Below are positions 1-11,543 of a stretch of DNA of 64,000 nt, in pieces. Origin of the DNA: Cinnamomum chago (taxonomy: Eukaryota > Streptophyta > Magnoliopsida > Laurales > Lauraceae); the NCBI GenBank assembly GCA_038049695.1, contig CP142461.1, positions 32,185,001-32,249,000 on the forward strand. The letters are read 5' to 3'. Position 1 is the first letter of the stretch. Each line of letters begins with the position of its first letter. The notes under the pieces are model-generated. The model made no database searches. It saw only the letters and a list, made by a program, of their open reading frames with translations, and was not told the DNA's origin. The position numbers and the translations under genes were made by a program.

Positions 1-1236
1 CAACAAGATAAAAATAAGTTTTTCACTGAGGTGAAACAGTTTTTCTGGGATGAACCATACCTTTTTAAATACTGCCCAGACCAAATCAATATGAGATGCA
101 TTCCTGACCATGAAGTAAACAGTGTAATATCATTCTGTCACTCACATGCTTGTGGTGGCCATTTTTCTGCTAAAAAGACCGCTTACAAAATTTTACAATC
201 TGGATTTTACTGGCCCACGTTATTTAAAGACGCACATGACTTCTGTAAGGCATGTGAGCAATGCCGAAAATTGGGTTCAGTTTCCAAAAGGAATATGATG
301 CCTTTAAACCCAATTTTGGTCATCGAGTTATTCGATGTTTGGGGTATAGACTTTATGGGACCTTTTCCCCCGAGCTTTGGTTTTCATTATATCCTCGTCG
401 CAGTCGATTATGTGTCCAAATGGATTGAAGCAGTCCCATGTAGGAATAATGATGCTAAAACGGTCAAAAAGTTTATCTTGGATAATATCTTTTCCCATTT
501 TGGAACTCCACATGCCATCATTAGTGATGGGGGCACTCACTTTTGTAACCGCATCATTGAGAGTTTGTTTCAAAATTACGGTGTTACACATAAAGTGGCT
601 ACCCCCTATCATCCTCAAACAAGTGGGCATGTAGAGGTCTCAAATAGGGAAATCAAAAGAATTTTGGAGACCACGGTAAAACCAAATCGTAAGGATTGGT
701 CAATGCGGCTAAATGATGCTTTGTGGGCTTATAGAATTGCTTATAAGACCCCAATTGGGATGTCTCCATACCGGCTTATATATGGGAAAGCTTGCCACCT
801 TCCGGTGGAGCTGGAACATAAAGCTTATTGGGCCACAAAACAATTGAATCTTAACCTAGACAAGGCTGGGGAGAAAAGAGCCCTTGATTTAAATGAATTA
901 CAAGAATTGAGAAACGAGGCTTATATAAACTCAAGAATTTACAAAGAGAGGACTTAGGCCTTTCATGATAAACGGATATTAAGGAAGTCATTCCATCCGT
1001 CTCAAAAAGTCCTATTGTACAATTCTCGACTTCATCTTTTCCCTGGAAAGTTAAGATCTCGTTGGACAGGCCCCTACATTGTTCAAGAAGTATTTCCATA
1101 TGGGGCAGTGACCCTCATTGATCCATCGAATGGTTCCTCTTTTAAAGTTAATGGACAACGTTTAAAACCATTCTTAGAAACTGTTCCTCTAGAGGAAAAT
1201 GAAATTCCTCTGATCGATCCTGTCTATCAGGATTGA
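1..1236 (+). pseudogene. Athila-type Ty3/gypsy integrase, 3' end of pol, broken by one stop codon
   Basis: The frame is already open at base 1, so RT and RNase H lie outside the window. Counting from the codon at base 31, a zinc-binding H-x4-H (39, 44) and C-x2-C (75, 78) precede the integrase core, whose D108, D166 and E202 form an intact D,D,35E triad. A conserved [17 protein letters not shown] block follows, which is typical of the Athila/Tat branch. A TAG at 955-957 stops the frame. The same frame continues as the C-terminal chromodomain-less tail to a second stop ending at 1236, so one nonsense codon separates two otherwise matching parts. The branch assignment rests on remembered family sequence. 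The copy cannot make full-length integrase unless the stop is read through. Confidence 0.93.
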
Positions 1237-1277
1237 AGGGCACTGGATCTGACAGTGGCCCACAACTTTGTACATTA

Positions 1278-1314
<37 letters not shown>

Positions 1315-2794
1315 CTTTTCTTTTTCTTTTCTTGCTTTTTCTTTTTGTTCTTTGTCTCACATTGGACAGGTTTCTATGCGAAAGCTGCGCTACTCCAGGT
1401 GCTTTCTACCCCTTTCCTCCCTTTACATTTTCACCTCATGTTACATTCCATTTTGCATTTCATATATGACATCGAGGACGATGTCTAGTTTAGGTTGGGG
1501 GGTGGGAACAAGCACACTTGTCCAATTTTAGACAAATTTTATTTTTTTTATTTTTTTATTTTTTTTTCGTTTTTGCTTAGTTTTCTAAAAAAAAAAAGAA
1601 AAAAAAAACAAAAAAAAAGAGGGGTTTTTTCAAAAGAACTTGACGATTCGAAGATGTCTAGAAATCTTGAATTTCAGAATTTTTGGAAGGAAGTAAAATG
1701 AAGGTTCACAATTTTTTGAAAGAAAAAATAGAATATCGAACTTTGATTTTCATTGTAACACGTGTACATCATTTCAAAAGTTTTGGATAAAAAGGTTTAA
1801 GTGTCATTTTCAGAATTCCTTCAAGAGAGAAAAGAGAGACGACTTTCTGAAATTTGGTCATATGAGTTCTCCTGGTTCATCGGTAAGGTTAGGCCAACCA
1901 AAACCAGTGAATTAATTCACGCGAATTGAAAAGGGCTGCCTATTGTTGGGGACCGTTTAAAAAAAAAAAAAGGTGTCAAGGGATGCACAAATAGGTGTTT
2001 ATATATATAAAAAAACAGAAAAAAAAGACAACAAAAAAAAAAGAGAAAAGAAAGTGTTTAGTTGTGTGACTAGTTTGGGTTCGTAGCCTTTTTAACTCGA
2101 GCTAGTAAACCCGTAGAGGTATTTATATGCCTAGTGCCCTAAAGACATTTGTTTTGGGAGTCATTGGCCTAACGCTCATTACATGGGCTAATTAGAAAGC
2201 TTAAGGGACCTGAGCATTGCACAGTCACATGATAGTCTTAAAAAAAAAAAAAAAAAAGTTGCATCTCGCGGCCTTTGAAAAAAAAGTAGTGCGAAAGCCA
2301 TCATAGTAGCTTTCAGAGGAGACTTGTATTTACCCCGAATTTAGGAAAGTTGGAAATCCTGAAGGAGAATTTTGTTTTAATGGCATTATCATAGACATTT
2401 AAAATTTTTGATTTGATGTATACACTTGCACAGGGCACCCAAAGTTTTGGTATAATTTTTGAAAAGATTTGAAAAGAAAAACGTGAACCAGATTTTAAAA
2501 GGTCTGAAATCTTGATTATTCGAGGATTCAAGGCATCCGATTTGACTCAATTGTCTTTTGAAAAAAAAAATTAATTTGATTTATTTTATTTTTAGGTAAA
2601 TAAATTTTGTGGGCATATTCACTGCAAACCCTCACGAGGCACAACTCGTCCACTAGGGGTAACCTAGGGTTTAAGGGCTTGTTGCATACGCTACCAACGA
2701 AAGTGGTGTTTTCCATTTTGTCGTTGCATTAGATTATATTAGGCTAGAAGACCAACCATGGTTCGCATATTTTGCTCGGGACTAGCAAAATGCT
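1237..2794 (+). other. Noncoding tail between integrase and 3' LTR of the Athila element
   Basis: No open frame of useful length is present. Athila elements often carry an env-like ORF here, and I see none. The stretch has an (AT)n run, poly-T and poly-A runs, and a purine-rich GGTTGGGGGGTG at 1493-1504 that is repeated exactly just before the LTR. A GACATCGAGGACGATGTC stretch directly upstream of that tract is a familiar post-integrase landmark in this branch. Confidence 0.7.
1281..1312. repeat. (AT)n microsatellite
   Basis: About 16 uninterrupted AT units, followed by a pyrimidine-rich TTTTCTTTTCTT stretch. Confidence 0.95.
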
Positions 2795-2804
2795 GGTTGG
2801 GGGG
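2795..2804 (+). promoter_or_regulatory. Polypurine tract of the Athila element
   Basis: GGTTGGGGGG directly precedes the TGTGATAAGCCC that opens the LTR. The upstream GGGACTAGCAAAATGCTGG is also characteristic of Athila/Tat elements. It would prime plus-strand DNA synthesis. Confidence 0.85.
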
Positions 2805-3750
2805 TGTGATAAGCCCTTAAAAATACATAATTTCCTCATTATTTTATAATTAATTAAGGACTTAATCATCAAATCATGCACCATTTTAGTAAAAAAATCA
2901 AGTTTTATGTTTATGGGTATCAAAGTTTGAATTTGAGTCAAAATTCATCCAAAAATTGCATTTTCACATAAAATCATGAATTTCTCAATTTCTTGGCATT
3001 GAAAGTCACAAATTTCTCATTGCTTTTTATTTACACATAAAATGATGAATTTTATTTGCACAATGGTGATATTAATTAAAGAAAATTTGATAAAATGGTG
3101 ATATTTTATGCATCTAATTAATGTGAATTGGGCCCGCATCTTGCATAATTCTTTCCTTATATGAATAAATTATTCTTTGACAGTTGTTTTTATTTTTGTA
3201 AGGGAATTTCAAAAATTGGGACCCACCTACATTGGGTGAGAATCCTAAGGTAGGGGCAGCCATGGTGGGACCCAATTGAGAAGGAAAAAAGTTCAGAATT
3301 TCATTCCAAGTGATGAGAAGATCCCTTGCAAAATTCAAATTCAAATTCAAAGAAAAAGGAGGAAAGAAATAAAGAATGAAAAAAAAAAGGAAATAAAGAA
3401 AAACCCCATGCCAACATGGGACGTCCAAGTCATGCCAATCCAAGGTGTTGCACACCCCTAGAGGGGTCCCACATCCATCCAAGTTTGCAACTGAATAAAG
3501 TTTGAGAATTCTAAAGACATTTTCAAAGCCAAGATGTGGGCCCAAGTGTGGAAATTTGCAAGATATGAAGAGTCCTAAATATGGAAGGTGGGTGCACTAA
3601 AGAGTTTCAAGTTTCAAAAAGACCCCACAAGGAGTCCAAGATCCTATTATCAAGGTTACCATATGCCACAAGTTGCATCTCAATAACAAATTTTTAAAAG
3701 ATTTGAAATCTTTAAGTGATGGCAAGGAGTGCATGAACGTTAACTCCATA

Positions 3751-4161
3751 TCTATTATACTATATTAAGCCAAGAGGTTTTTTGCTTTAATTTTGATCGA
3801 TAGTTATGATTTTGACAATTAGTTATTCTTTTTTTAAAATTCTTTCAATTTTATCCCCACTTATGTCATGCAAACTAACTATATCTTTTTACAAAAAAAC
3901 TACCTCTACTACCCACTTCTCAAACTTTCACTTTTTCATTTATGCAACTCTCTTTCTACCAAAACTCTACCATTTCCTTTCTCCTCCACTTCTCCTCTTT
4001 TATTTCTATGTGATTAGCTCTTATAATACATAAACTGGTACTCGTATAATCTTTTCTTCTTTTGCTTTCTTTCTAAAATTTATGGATATTTTTTTTTCAT
4101 GAATGAATATTTAAGTTGCAGTGTTGGCCATACCTGTGCTAAGCACGGGTTATAATGCTAG
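3751..4161 (+). mobile_element. Small non-autonomous Helitron inside the Athila LTR
   Basis: The 5' end is TCTATTATACTATATTAAGC, preceded by A. The 3' end has the hairpin GTGCTAAGCAC, an 11-base spacer and CTAG, followed by T. Insertion between A and T with no target duplication and this 3' hairpin are the hallmarks of plant Helitrons. At 411 bp it codes for nothing. Related ends occur at 17310, 19115, 30082 and 41564. Confidence 0.88.
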
Positions 4162-4462
4162 TTATGGATTATGGACGTGTGGATCTCTCTTTCTCCCCTC
4201 CTTAATTCTCTCTCTTTCTTCCTATCTATCTCTAACTCCCTCATCCCTAAATTATCTCTCTTCCCTTCCTAAGTTTTCTCCCTTTATTCTCTCCCATCTC
4301 CACTCTCTCACGTGAACTCTCCCCTCCTAAATTCTCTCTCTTTCTTTCTCTCCCATTAACTTTTTTATTTTAAACTCTCTCTTTTCTAATAAATCTCTCT
4401 CACCCTTATACCCCCATAGGCCCTTTCAATCTCACACACACACACGTCCAAACCACCCCCCC

Positions 4463-5461
4463 CAGGGGCGGATCCAGGACTTCTAATCTGGAGGGGCTGC
4501 ACTCAGTGGTGGATCCAAGATTCAAAATCACTGGGGACACAATTAAGTAGTGGACCTTTTACATACACTATCAGTAACTAATACACAGAAAGGTGCATTC
4601 AAAGACAGGTAATTTGTAGATTTCCACTGCATTGCAAATCATACCTAACAAGGACAAATAGTGTGCAGATTTACCCCAAACCTTTTAATTGGAACAAATA
4701 TAATATAATAATTTCAAGCAATAAAATAAGACATATTTATTTATCACAACTGTTCTCTACGAGTTTTCATTGGAGAGCCTGGTTCAATATCACTGGTGGC
4801 CTAATTGATTTGGGCCTAACTTAGTATACATAATTTTTTTTTCCCAAAAAGTCACTTGGGGCCCAGCCCCCTAGTGACTATGAACTGCATCCGCCTCTGG
4901 CCCTTGCAGGAGACTGAGAACGCGGTGATACTACAAGAAAGTGATTAAAACAATCAAAATTGGAGAGGACAAGAATATGAAATATTTAAAGTTAATATTA
5001 GGCTACAAAAATCCATTGGGGGCCCAAAAAATTCATTGGGGACCTTATGGAAAAAATTAGTGGGCCCCACCAAAATTAGAACTAAAGTTTAGAAATCCAC
5101 TGGGGGCAGTGGTAATACACTGCATCCGCCTCTGGCTGCACTGAAGTTACATTAAAAAAATAGCAACAATGTCTCACCAAAAACTATAAAAAATAGCAAC
5201 AATATCCCACCAAAAACTATCTATGTACTATCTTCATAATTCATTTTCGACAAGCATCATACCAAAAGAGTGATCATTTTTATTATACTACTCATAATCA
5301 ACAAAAAAATGGCTTCACAATATATCTTGACAAGTATGACAAAAGACAAACAAAAGGTGTGTCGTAAGTTACCGGGCAAACTCAAAATTTAGTTTTTTTT
5401 TTTGGGCTGGAAGCTTGGGTGGGCTGCAGCCACCCCGGGCCCCCCCCTTCATCCGCCCCTG
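4463..5461. mobile_element. Outer hAT-like element in the Athila LTR
   Basis: The terminal inverted repeats are CAGGGGCGGATCCAGG at the left and, read from the right, CAGGGGCGGATGAAG. Poly-C flanks on both sides make the target duplication unreadable (ACCCCCCC against CCCCCCGC). About 360 bp remain after removing the inner element, and they contain no coding sequence. Confidence 0.7.
4504..5134. mobile_element. Inner hAT-like element with perfect 8-bp target duplication
   Basis: The ends CAGTGGTGGATCCA and (from the right) CAGAGGCGGATGCA are flanked by GCTGCACT at 4496-4503 and 5135-5142. An 8-bp duplication defines the hAT superfamily. A further terminus-like CATCCGCCTCTG at about 4888-4899 suggests an additional internal end or rearrangement. 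No transposase remains. Confidence 0.87.
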
Positions 5462-6311
5462 CCCCCCGCCCCCCCTTTCCCTTGGACGAGCAACACATCT
5501 CTCCATCCTTTTCCATTATTTTTTTCTTCATCTCTCCTCCTTCCATTACAATTTCATCCAAGGCCTTCCCTAAGGCACACTACCACTTGGATTTCTACGC
5601 CACCGTCGCACCACCGCCGTTGCTACCGTCGATCCACCATCGGACCAGCCATTCATCATCTTCTCTTGCTTAGATTTCAGATCGCAAAACGAGAGCCGGT
5701 TGGATCGCCGTTCAAGACCGCGAGTCCCTCTCCTCCGTTTAGTGTTTCATGTGTCTAAGGTAAGGTTGGATGCATTTTATTTTGATTCAAATAATTTTGT
5801 AATGGTTATTTGCTTGTAATGGGTCTTTCATTAATAAATCAAGTTTATGGAGTCTTAGTCTTCACCAATGGGTCAACATCGAATTTTTGTGCGTAGTGAC
5901 AGTGCGCACTTGGTGCGATGGTCTTGATTTTTATTGATGGCATTTAGGAAAGTAATTATTGCAAAGTTTTAGAATTAAAATCCATTTTTTTATTCTCTGA
6001 TTTTTATTTTATTTTTTATGCATCTTAATAATTATTGCAATTGGTTGGACTAATAATTCTTATGGAGATGCAGTACATAGATTAGGTTTCTAGATTAGGA
6101 TTTTTTTTTTTTTTTGTTGTAATTAATTTTTTTTTTAGACTTGTAATTAATTTTTAATTAAAGTAGGACATTTGATTTGTTTAGTTTTTTTTAGGCTAGA
6201 ACTAGTTTTCAATAGGACAGGTATTGCACGATTAATTACTCCATGTGGATCGACCTCGAACTTCACCGAGTTATTACTACAATCGCGGCCTTGCACTTGA
6301 GGCTACGATCA

Positions 6312-6892
6312 GTTATCATCACTCCATAAACTATCCAACGATGTGTCACCTTCTGCTTGCGGCAAAACATGTGCCACACTGCCAGTCATGCATAGAGGGA
6401 TTCAGGTGAAGACAATGTAGAGATAGCACACACACAATCACTTGATTAATCTCACACTGGTAACTATCTCTCATTAATCAATACTTGCTGTGTAGAGGCA
6501 ACTTCTATGGAAAGATGAAATTGTCGCATCATCAAATTCTATGATTTTTAAATACCACAAAAAAGGTTTATGAGGAAGTTAGAAGTTCATGTTTGGTGTA
6601 AAAAGTTTTTCATTGATGAATTGGTGCTAATGTTGTTAGGTGCAGCTGCAGATTTCTTTAGTGAAAACCACTAGGTGGGTCGGTCAGTATGTGCATGGGT
6701 GGGTGGGGTTGGGAGGGGAGGGAGAAGAAAGAAGGTGGTTGGGTGAAGTGGGGGTGGGAGTGAGGAAATGGGGGATCAGTTTTCTATAAAAATGGACCTC
6801 CCATACCCCCACATAGTTATTGAAAAGTATTTCCGTTGCCTCTACTAACGCCTTGAGAATTTTGTAAGAATGACTAGCTAAATAAATTCAAG
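6312..6892. other. Intergenic sequence, nothing recognised
   Basis: No gene or element with defined ends is visible. A GT/GGG-rich patch lies at about 6675-6780. Confidence 0.6.
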
Positions 6893-6962
6893 ATGGTATC
6901 AGAGCCAACCGGTCGTGAGTTCGAATCCCAACAGAGGAACGACTAGGTGTAAAAAAAAAAAA
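6893..6962 (+). repeat. tRNA-related motif with A tail (SINE 3' part or retroelement PBS region)
   Basis: TGGTATCAGAGCC, which matches the complement of the initiator tRNA-Met 3' end, is followed by a pol III B-box-like GAGTTCGAATCCC and about 13 A. It could be a truncated tRNA-derived SINE or the primer-site region of a lost LTR element. I cannot tell which. Confidence 0.4.
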
Positions 6963-7427
6963 ATACGTGTTGCCAAAAGTGCGCAACGCCTTGAGGTTTT
7001 GGTAGAAATTCAAGAATAGGAAGTCCATTTCCATGCCTAGGAAGGAAAAAACTGACGTGGCGAAAAAGCATTTCTGCGGAAAACTGCCCACAAAACACAT
7101 GAAAAAAGAGTTTTTCACAGAAAACCACATCATTTTCCATGGAAATGGGCTACACAAACGTGCCCACAACTCTCTCTCAATGATACCTCTTAAATCTCTG
7201 TCTCAATGCCCAATTCGGATTTGTCACATGGGACCAGGTTACTTTAATAATTTGGTTGAAAATTTCAAATCAAATGCAAACTCAAAATTAGCAGGTGAGA
7301 TTTGAGGGAGTCCTCAAAAGTTAATAGGATCATTACCATTGGGTTTTTTTTTTTTTGTTTTCCTTTTCCATTCCCATGATGTTTTTCCCCTTTTTTTCTT
7401 GTTTAAGATCTCAACCTATGATTTGGC

Positions 7428-7792
7428 TAAGGATGTAAATGGGTACCCGATTCTCCAATTACCAGGAGGTTCCAACCTGTTAAAAACCGGGTCTGGGTCC
7501 TTATTTAGGCCCCGATAAGTAAATGGGTCCGGATCCGGTTCCGCCTTGGTTAGGACCCGTGGACTCGAGACCCGATATATTACCTCAATTTTCGAAAATC
7601 TTTCCTAAAAATCACGTTTTTTTTTTAATATCATTCTCTACCTAAACCTGGACTTCGATCCAGACCCGCTCCATATATGGTTTTGGTTCCGGTTTCGGAG
7701 CCAAGAAACCCGTTCCGGGTCCGGATCCGGTTCTACCTTCTCCTTAATGGTTCCAAGTCCGAATCCATGGAACCGACCCATTTACAACCTTA
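7428..7792. mobile_element. hAT MITE
   Basis: The termini TAAGGATGTAAATGGGT and (from the right) TAAGGTTGTAAATGGGT form an inverted repeat. The exact 8-bp duplication GATTTGGC lies at 7420-7427 and 7793-7800. The interior is rich in GGGTCCGG-type motifs and has no coding sequence. Confidence 0.9.
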
Positions 7793-9838
7793 GATTTGGC
7801 CCCCATTATATATAATAGAGGAAAACAGTAACTTAAAATGAAAATATATGTAATGAAGGTAGCTCTACTTCAATCGACAGATCATATTTGGAGAGATTGT
7901 GCTCCATAATTTATTCATGATGTTGTAATCAACGAATGTGATATTTCTGATGATTCTTAATACAATCTGATATTCTCTCTAAAAAAAATGAAAATATATG
8001 TAATGTCGCGGTCACCATCCTCTCTTTTGGACAGATAAGAGTTTAGGTTCAGTTCAAGCTTTGATGTTCACAGGGAGTCACTGTAGCCACCCCATTTTGA
8101 AGGTCCTTGCCAATGAGGTGGGATCATTGTGGCAGTGGACTGGTGATGATTTTCCATTCCAAACCTACAAATTTAAACTTGATTATACTCTTCTATTACT
8201 GCTAAATATTATACATGAATCCTTTTAGTGACAATCTAATTTAGCAAATCCTTCTTACTGATTTGCAATCAGACAACACTTGCCATCAGATCCAATCAGT
8301 CTCACATCCAGCAAGAGGGATCAGGACCACCCCCTTGTTAGTCCAGGACTTCAAGAAACTAACAGCTACACTTGGATTAGGAGATGCAATGGTTTTCAGT
8401 GGAATTTAAAGTCTTAACATAGCGGTCCAAACTCAGTCCTGATTATTGGATCATTACAATTGTTCGATGCATTCGAATGTTCTGATCAAGGACATTTATC
8501 ACCATCATGGTCAGGATCTTCGCATTCGATGGCATGGATGACATTCAGAGAAATCGCTATATCCTCACCATTGATCGCACAAATTATCCCTCTTTTGCAA
8601 CCCAAATCAGATGATGCCAACCATTTTTTTTAAATATCCAGAAACTTGACCATACTTGAAAAGTCATGAGTCAAATAACTCGGGTGAGTCAGGCTGACTA
8701 CTCACTCACATTAACTCAGACAGTTTTAACCCACCTGACTGAATGATCTACTGGGTCGAGTCAACTCACCTTGACTCAGGCAAGCCAAAGCGAGTTTCAA
8801 AATTATGATCTCAACCTCCAAATTAATTGCTTACAGAGTCGAATGCTAAATGCAAAACCAATTAAGTCTACCATTAAAATCCCACTTCTATAGGCTCCTG
8901 ATCAATGGCTAAGAGCATCTGAAATTCTCAATAAGATGATTAGGTGCATATTTCTGTAATCCATACATGATGGACCCCCTGATGCTCTTTGTGAGACTAT
9001 GAGCTTGACAATGCCACTAAGCTCCTAATTGATGCCTTATTTTAAGGGCCTGTTTGTGTAACCAAACAAATCAGTGTGTCCAGCATGAGATAAAATTAAA
9101 ATCCTCTCTATTGAGCAAATTAATTTATGTTTTTTTTATATTTTTGCCTGAAAACTTTATTGCACTAAATGTTGGAACAGTGGACGACATGGAAATAAAA
9201 ATAGTTTTATCTGTATTAAGGGATCCTCTAGTTACACAAATGTACATTAGCTATCATAGTTGTTCAATTATGCTTTATGTAATTAGGTTAGAATAGTCGT
9301 CAGTAAGAATTCTATTCCCATAGGGATGCTGAGAATTTGACAGTGAGACTATATAAAAGTATTTCTTTTTGAAAGGTTTTTAATAATAATAATAATAATA
9401 ATAGAGGATTTTACAAAAAAAAAAACCTTTTGGGTGGCCATTGCACAAAAAGGGTCACTTTAGCCAAACTCACACCAAACCAGCCTTCCCCCCTAAATAC
9501 CCTTATTTTTTTAGCGTATTTTTTCAAGGGTCGACGCCGACTCTCATTTTCTGTGTTGAGGGTCGACGTCGACCTGGCAGCAAAATGTCTATTACCGCAT
9601 CACTGTTGACCCTGGCAATGTCAAGAAGATCTTGAGGTACTTCAAATCTAAAATTCAGAATTGGAGTTTGATTGAGGTATCCCATTTATTCATAAAAGAA
9701 CAATTTTGGGACATTTAACTTGCTATTGTGGTGGGTCTTAACTTGATCTTCTCTTCGAATTAGCAATGTGAGCCTCACCATTCAATGTCGTCCCACGGCC
9801 TAGAGCAATAGAGGCTATTTAAGTGAATTCAAGTGAGT

Positions 9839-9840
9839 TA

Positions 9841-9875
<35 letters not shown>

Positions 9876-9892
9876 GAAGAAGAAGAAGAAGA
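9839..9892. repeat. Compound (AAT)n-(AAG)n microsatellite
   Basis: About 12 AAT units run directly into about 6 AAG units. TGAGTTAA and CTGAGTCAA flank the run. Confidence 0.95.
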
Positions 9893-10469
9893 TATAAACT
9901 GAGTCAATTCAAGTGACTCAGTGTGTGCAAGATTTTAACTCAAATATGTCCAGTGCCAAGTTGACTTACTGAGTTCCACATTGATTTGTCATAACCATAT
10001 TGATTTATTACCATTTAGATCAGTTAAACCTGGCAGCTTTTTGGTAGCCTTCTGCTCTTTCCCACACCTGCCATCATGGAGTCACAATCACCCGCATTCC
10101 ATCCCTCAATCAACCTACCAAAAGGATGAAAGTTTTGAGGCAATCAAAACATACCTACAGTCCAACAGGTATGTGTAAATGGCAAGATATTCAACACCAG
10201 GCTCAGGTACTCTAATGACCCTTTATTCTTGTTAGGTGGGTCTTTATAAATTCCATGTTCATGGTCATTAGAACCAATTCCAAAAAGAAATACCAAACCA
10301 CCTGCATTTTCTTACAATTACAAACAGCTGCTTGCCTTCTTTCATTTTACAGATAACCTACCTCTATCTATTTCTGACAACCACTTTGACCAAAATTCAA
10401 AGGCCAATTTTTGACCTGCTGCTAAGTTTGTGAATGCTTTTTCAGTGAAAGAATTAAAAAAAACTTAGT

Positions 10470-10817
10470 GTTTGGTTATAGATCACATAGGAATTGAATA
10501 CATAGGAGCTTAGTGTCAAATGAGCTCCATCAAAGGTTAATCAAGAAGGCGAGGGGTGAAGGATGTAAAGTAGCAATGTAGATGGGCGGTTTTCCTAGAA
10601 TTTGAATTACTAGGGTATGGCCGGGTATGAATTTCCCTTATTCCCCTAATTCAGTTTCCATTAAAAGAGAGGTTATGAATTTTTTTTTTATAGTAAAAAG
10701 GAGGTTATTAGATGGTCATTTTCAGATGTTTGCCTTTGGTTCTTCAATTTTTAACCACTTCTAGAAATACAAAGTCTTAGAATTACTAGGAAATCAATTG
10801 CATGAAACAAACAGCCC
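10470..10817. mobile_element. Possible Tourist-like MITE remnant
   Basis: The right end, read inward, is GGGCTGTTTGTTTCATGCAA, which resembles the ends of the element at 15240-21434. The left end (AGTGTTTGGTTATAG) matches only weakly and no TAA duplication is visible. Confidence 0.3.
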
Positions 10818-11203
10818 GTGAAAGGCACTCCATTTTGAGTGAAAATTGAGACAGTTCCTGTATAGAGGGTTTCATGTGAAATGGGCATTCAAGTAAAGAT
10901 GAGCCCCACACAGGATAAATCAAGTTCGAACATCTGCAGCTAGGGCACCTGAACTATGTCAGATGGTCCTAAGGGATCAATCAGGATCCCATACTGATAC
11001 TGATGCAACAAGGGGATCATTTCTCCTTACAATAGACTACCAGATTTTGTCAACAGTAGTAAAAAAATAGATTTTGACTGCCACTCAAAGTAGTGTATTG
11101 AGATTTTCAATTAATAGAAGTGGGTACTTGTAAAAGTAGAAAGGCAGGTGATCATATTTATTTTTCCAAAAAACCTCAGGGGGTTATTTTCAAACGTCTC
11201 TAT

Positions 11204-11210
11204 TATATAA
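11204..11210 (+). promoter_or_regulatory. TATA box of the small secreted-protein gene
   Basis: TATATAA about 64 bp before the preferred ATG would place transcription start near 11235, leaving a leader of about 30 nt. Confidence 0.6.
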
Positions 11211-11267
11211 GATCGAGGGTGGCACTGGCACCACATCTTCCCCATGCAAAGCAGAGCAGAACACAAG

Positions 11268-11543
11268 ATGGAGAGGAGTCTCAGAAAGATGTTGCAGGTC
11301 CTTGCTGCCCTTCTCATTGTCTGTGTGGTGGGTCTTGAAGGAAGGACACTCCAGAGCAAGCCCAAGGTCTCTCACCCCCAGACCTTTGGAGGATTTGGGG
11401 GACCTATTATGGGTGGTGGTGGACAGTCCCCTGGGCTTGTTTGGGGCTTTGGTTCCATTCCTGGGTTTGGAGGTCCTCCTTCCCTCCCATCTGGTGGTGT
11501 CTCAGTGCCTGGTGTGCCTGCTGTTGGAGCCAACTCCCCTTGA
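11268..11543 (+). CDS. Small secreted Gly/Pro-rich protein, possible cell-wall protein
   Basis: The product is 91 residues when started at the ATG at 11268 (context CAAGATGGA). An in-frame ATG at 11244 would leave only about 10 nt of leader after the TATA box, so I prefer the second. Residues 1-25 look like a signal peptide: a basic MERSLRK start, the hydrophobic core LQVLAALLIVCVV, and likely cleavage after GLEG. The mature part of about 65 residues is basic at first (SKPKVSHPQ) and then consists of FGGFGGP-, GGGG- and GFGGPPSLPSGG-type runs ending VPAVGANSP. There are no mature cysteines and no enzyme motif. Composition and size resemble short plant putative cell wall proteins, but I cannot assign a named family. 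An intron-less gene with a good TATA box supports it being real. The function is inference. Confidence 0.62.
   Translation: MERSLRKMLQVLAALLIVCVVGLEGRTLQSKPKVSHPQTFGGFGGPIMGGGGQSPGLVWGFGSIPGFGGPPSLPSGGVSVPGVPAVGANSP

Larger units (their letters stand above)
2805..6311 (+). mobile_element. 3' LTR of the Athila element, split by later insertions
   Basis: It starts TGTGATAAGCCC right after the polypurine tract. Its end is recognised from the typical Athila/Tat U5 wording (TGTGGATCGACC, then GAGTTATTACTAC, then TTGCACTTGAGGCTACGATCA) at about 6244-6311, so the last CA is placed at 6310-6311. The span of about 3.5 kb includes a 411-bp Helitron and a roughly 1-kb hAT nest, leaving about 2.1 kb of LTR. 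CT-rich leader sequence lies on both sides of the nest. The exact right end is uncertain by a few bases because the 5' LTR and its target duplication are outside the window. Confidence 0.78.
7801..11203. other. Intergenic region upstream of the small secreted-protein gene
   Basis: No gene is recognised. It holds repeated GACTCA-type motifs at 8640-8810, trinucleotide runs at 9381-9403 and 9839-9892, two GGTCGACG motifs at 9528-9574 and a possible MITE at about 10470-10817. Confidence 0.6.

Noticed and set aside
1148..1531. Overlapping frames with Tyr-Ile repeats
   Set aside because: Translations of the (AT)n microsatellite.
5402..5758. 118-codon Pro/Ser-rich frame
   Set aside because: It begins in the hAT end and continues in the CT-rich Athila LTR leader. 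Low complexity explains the open frame.
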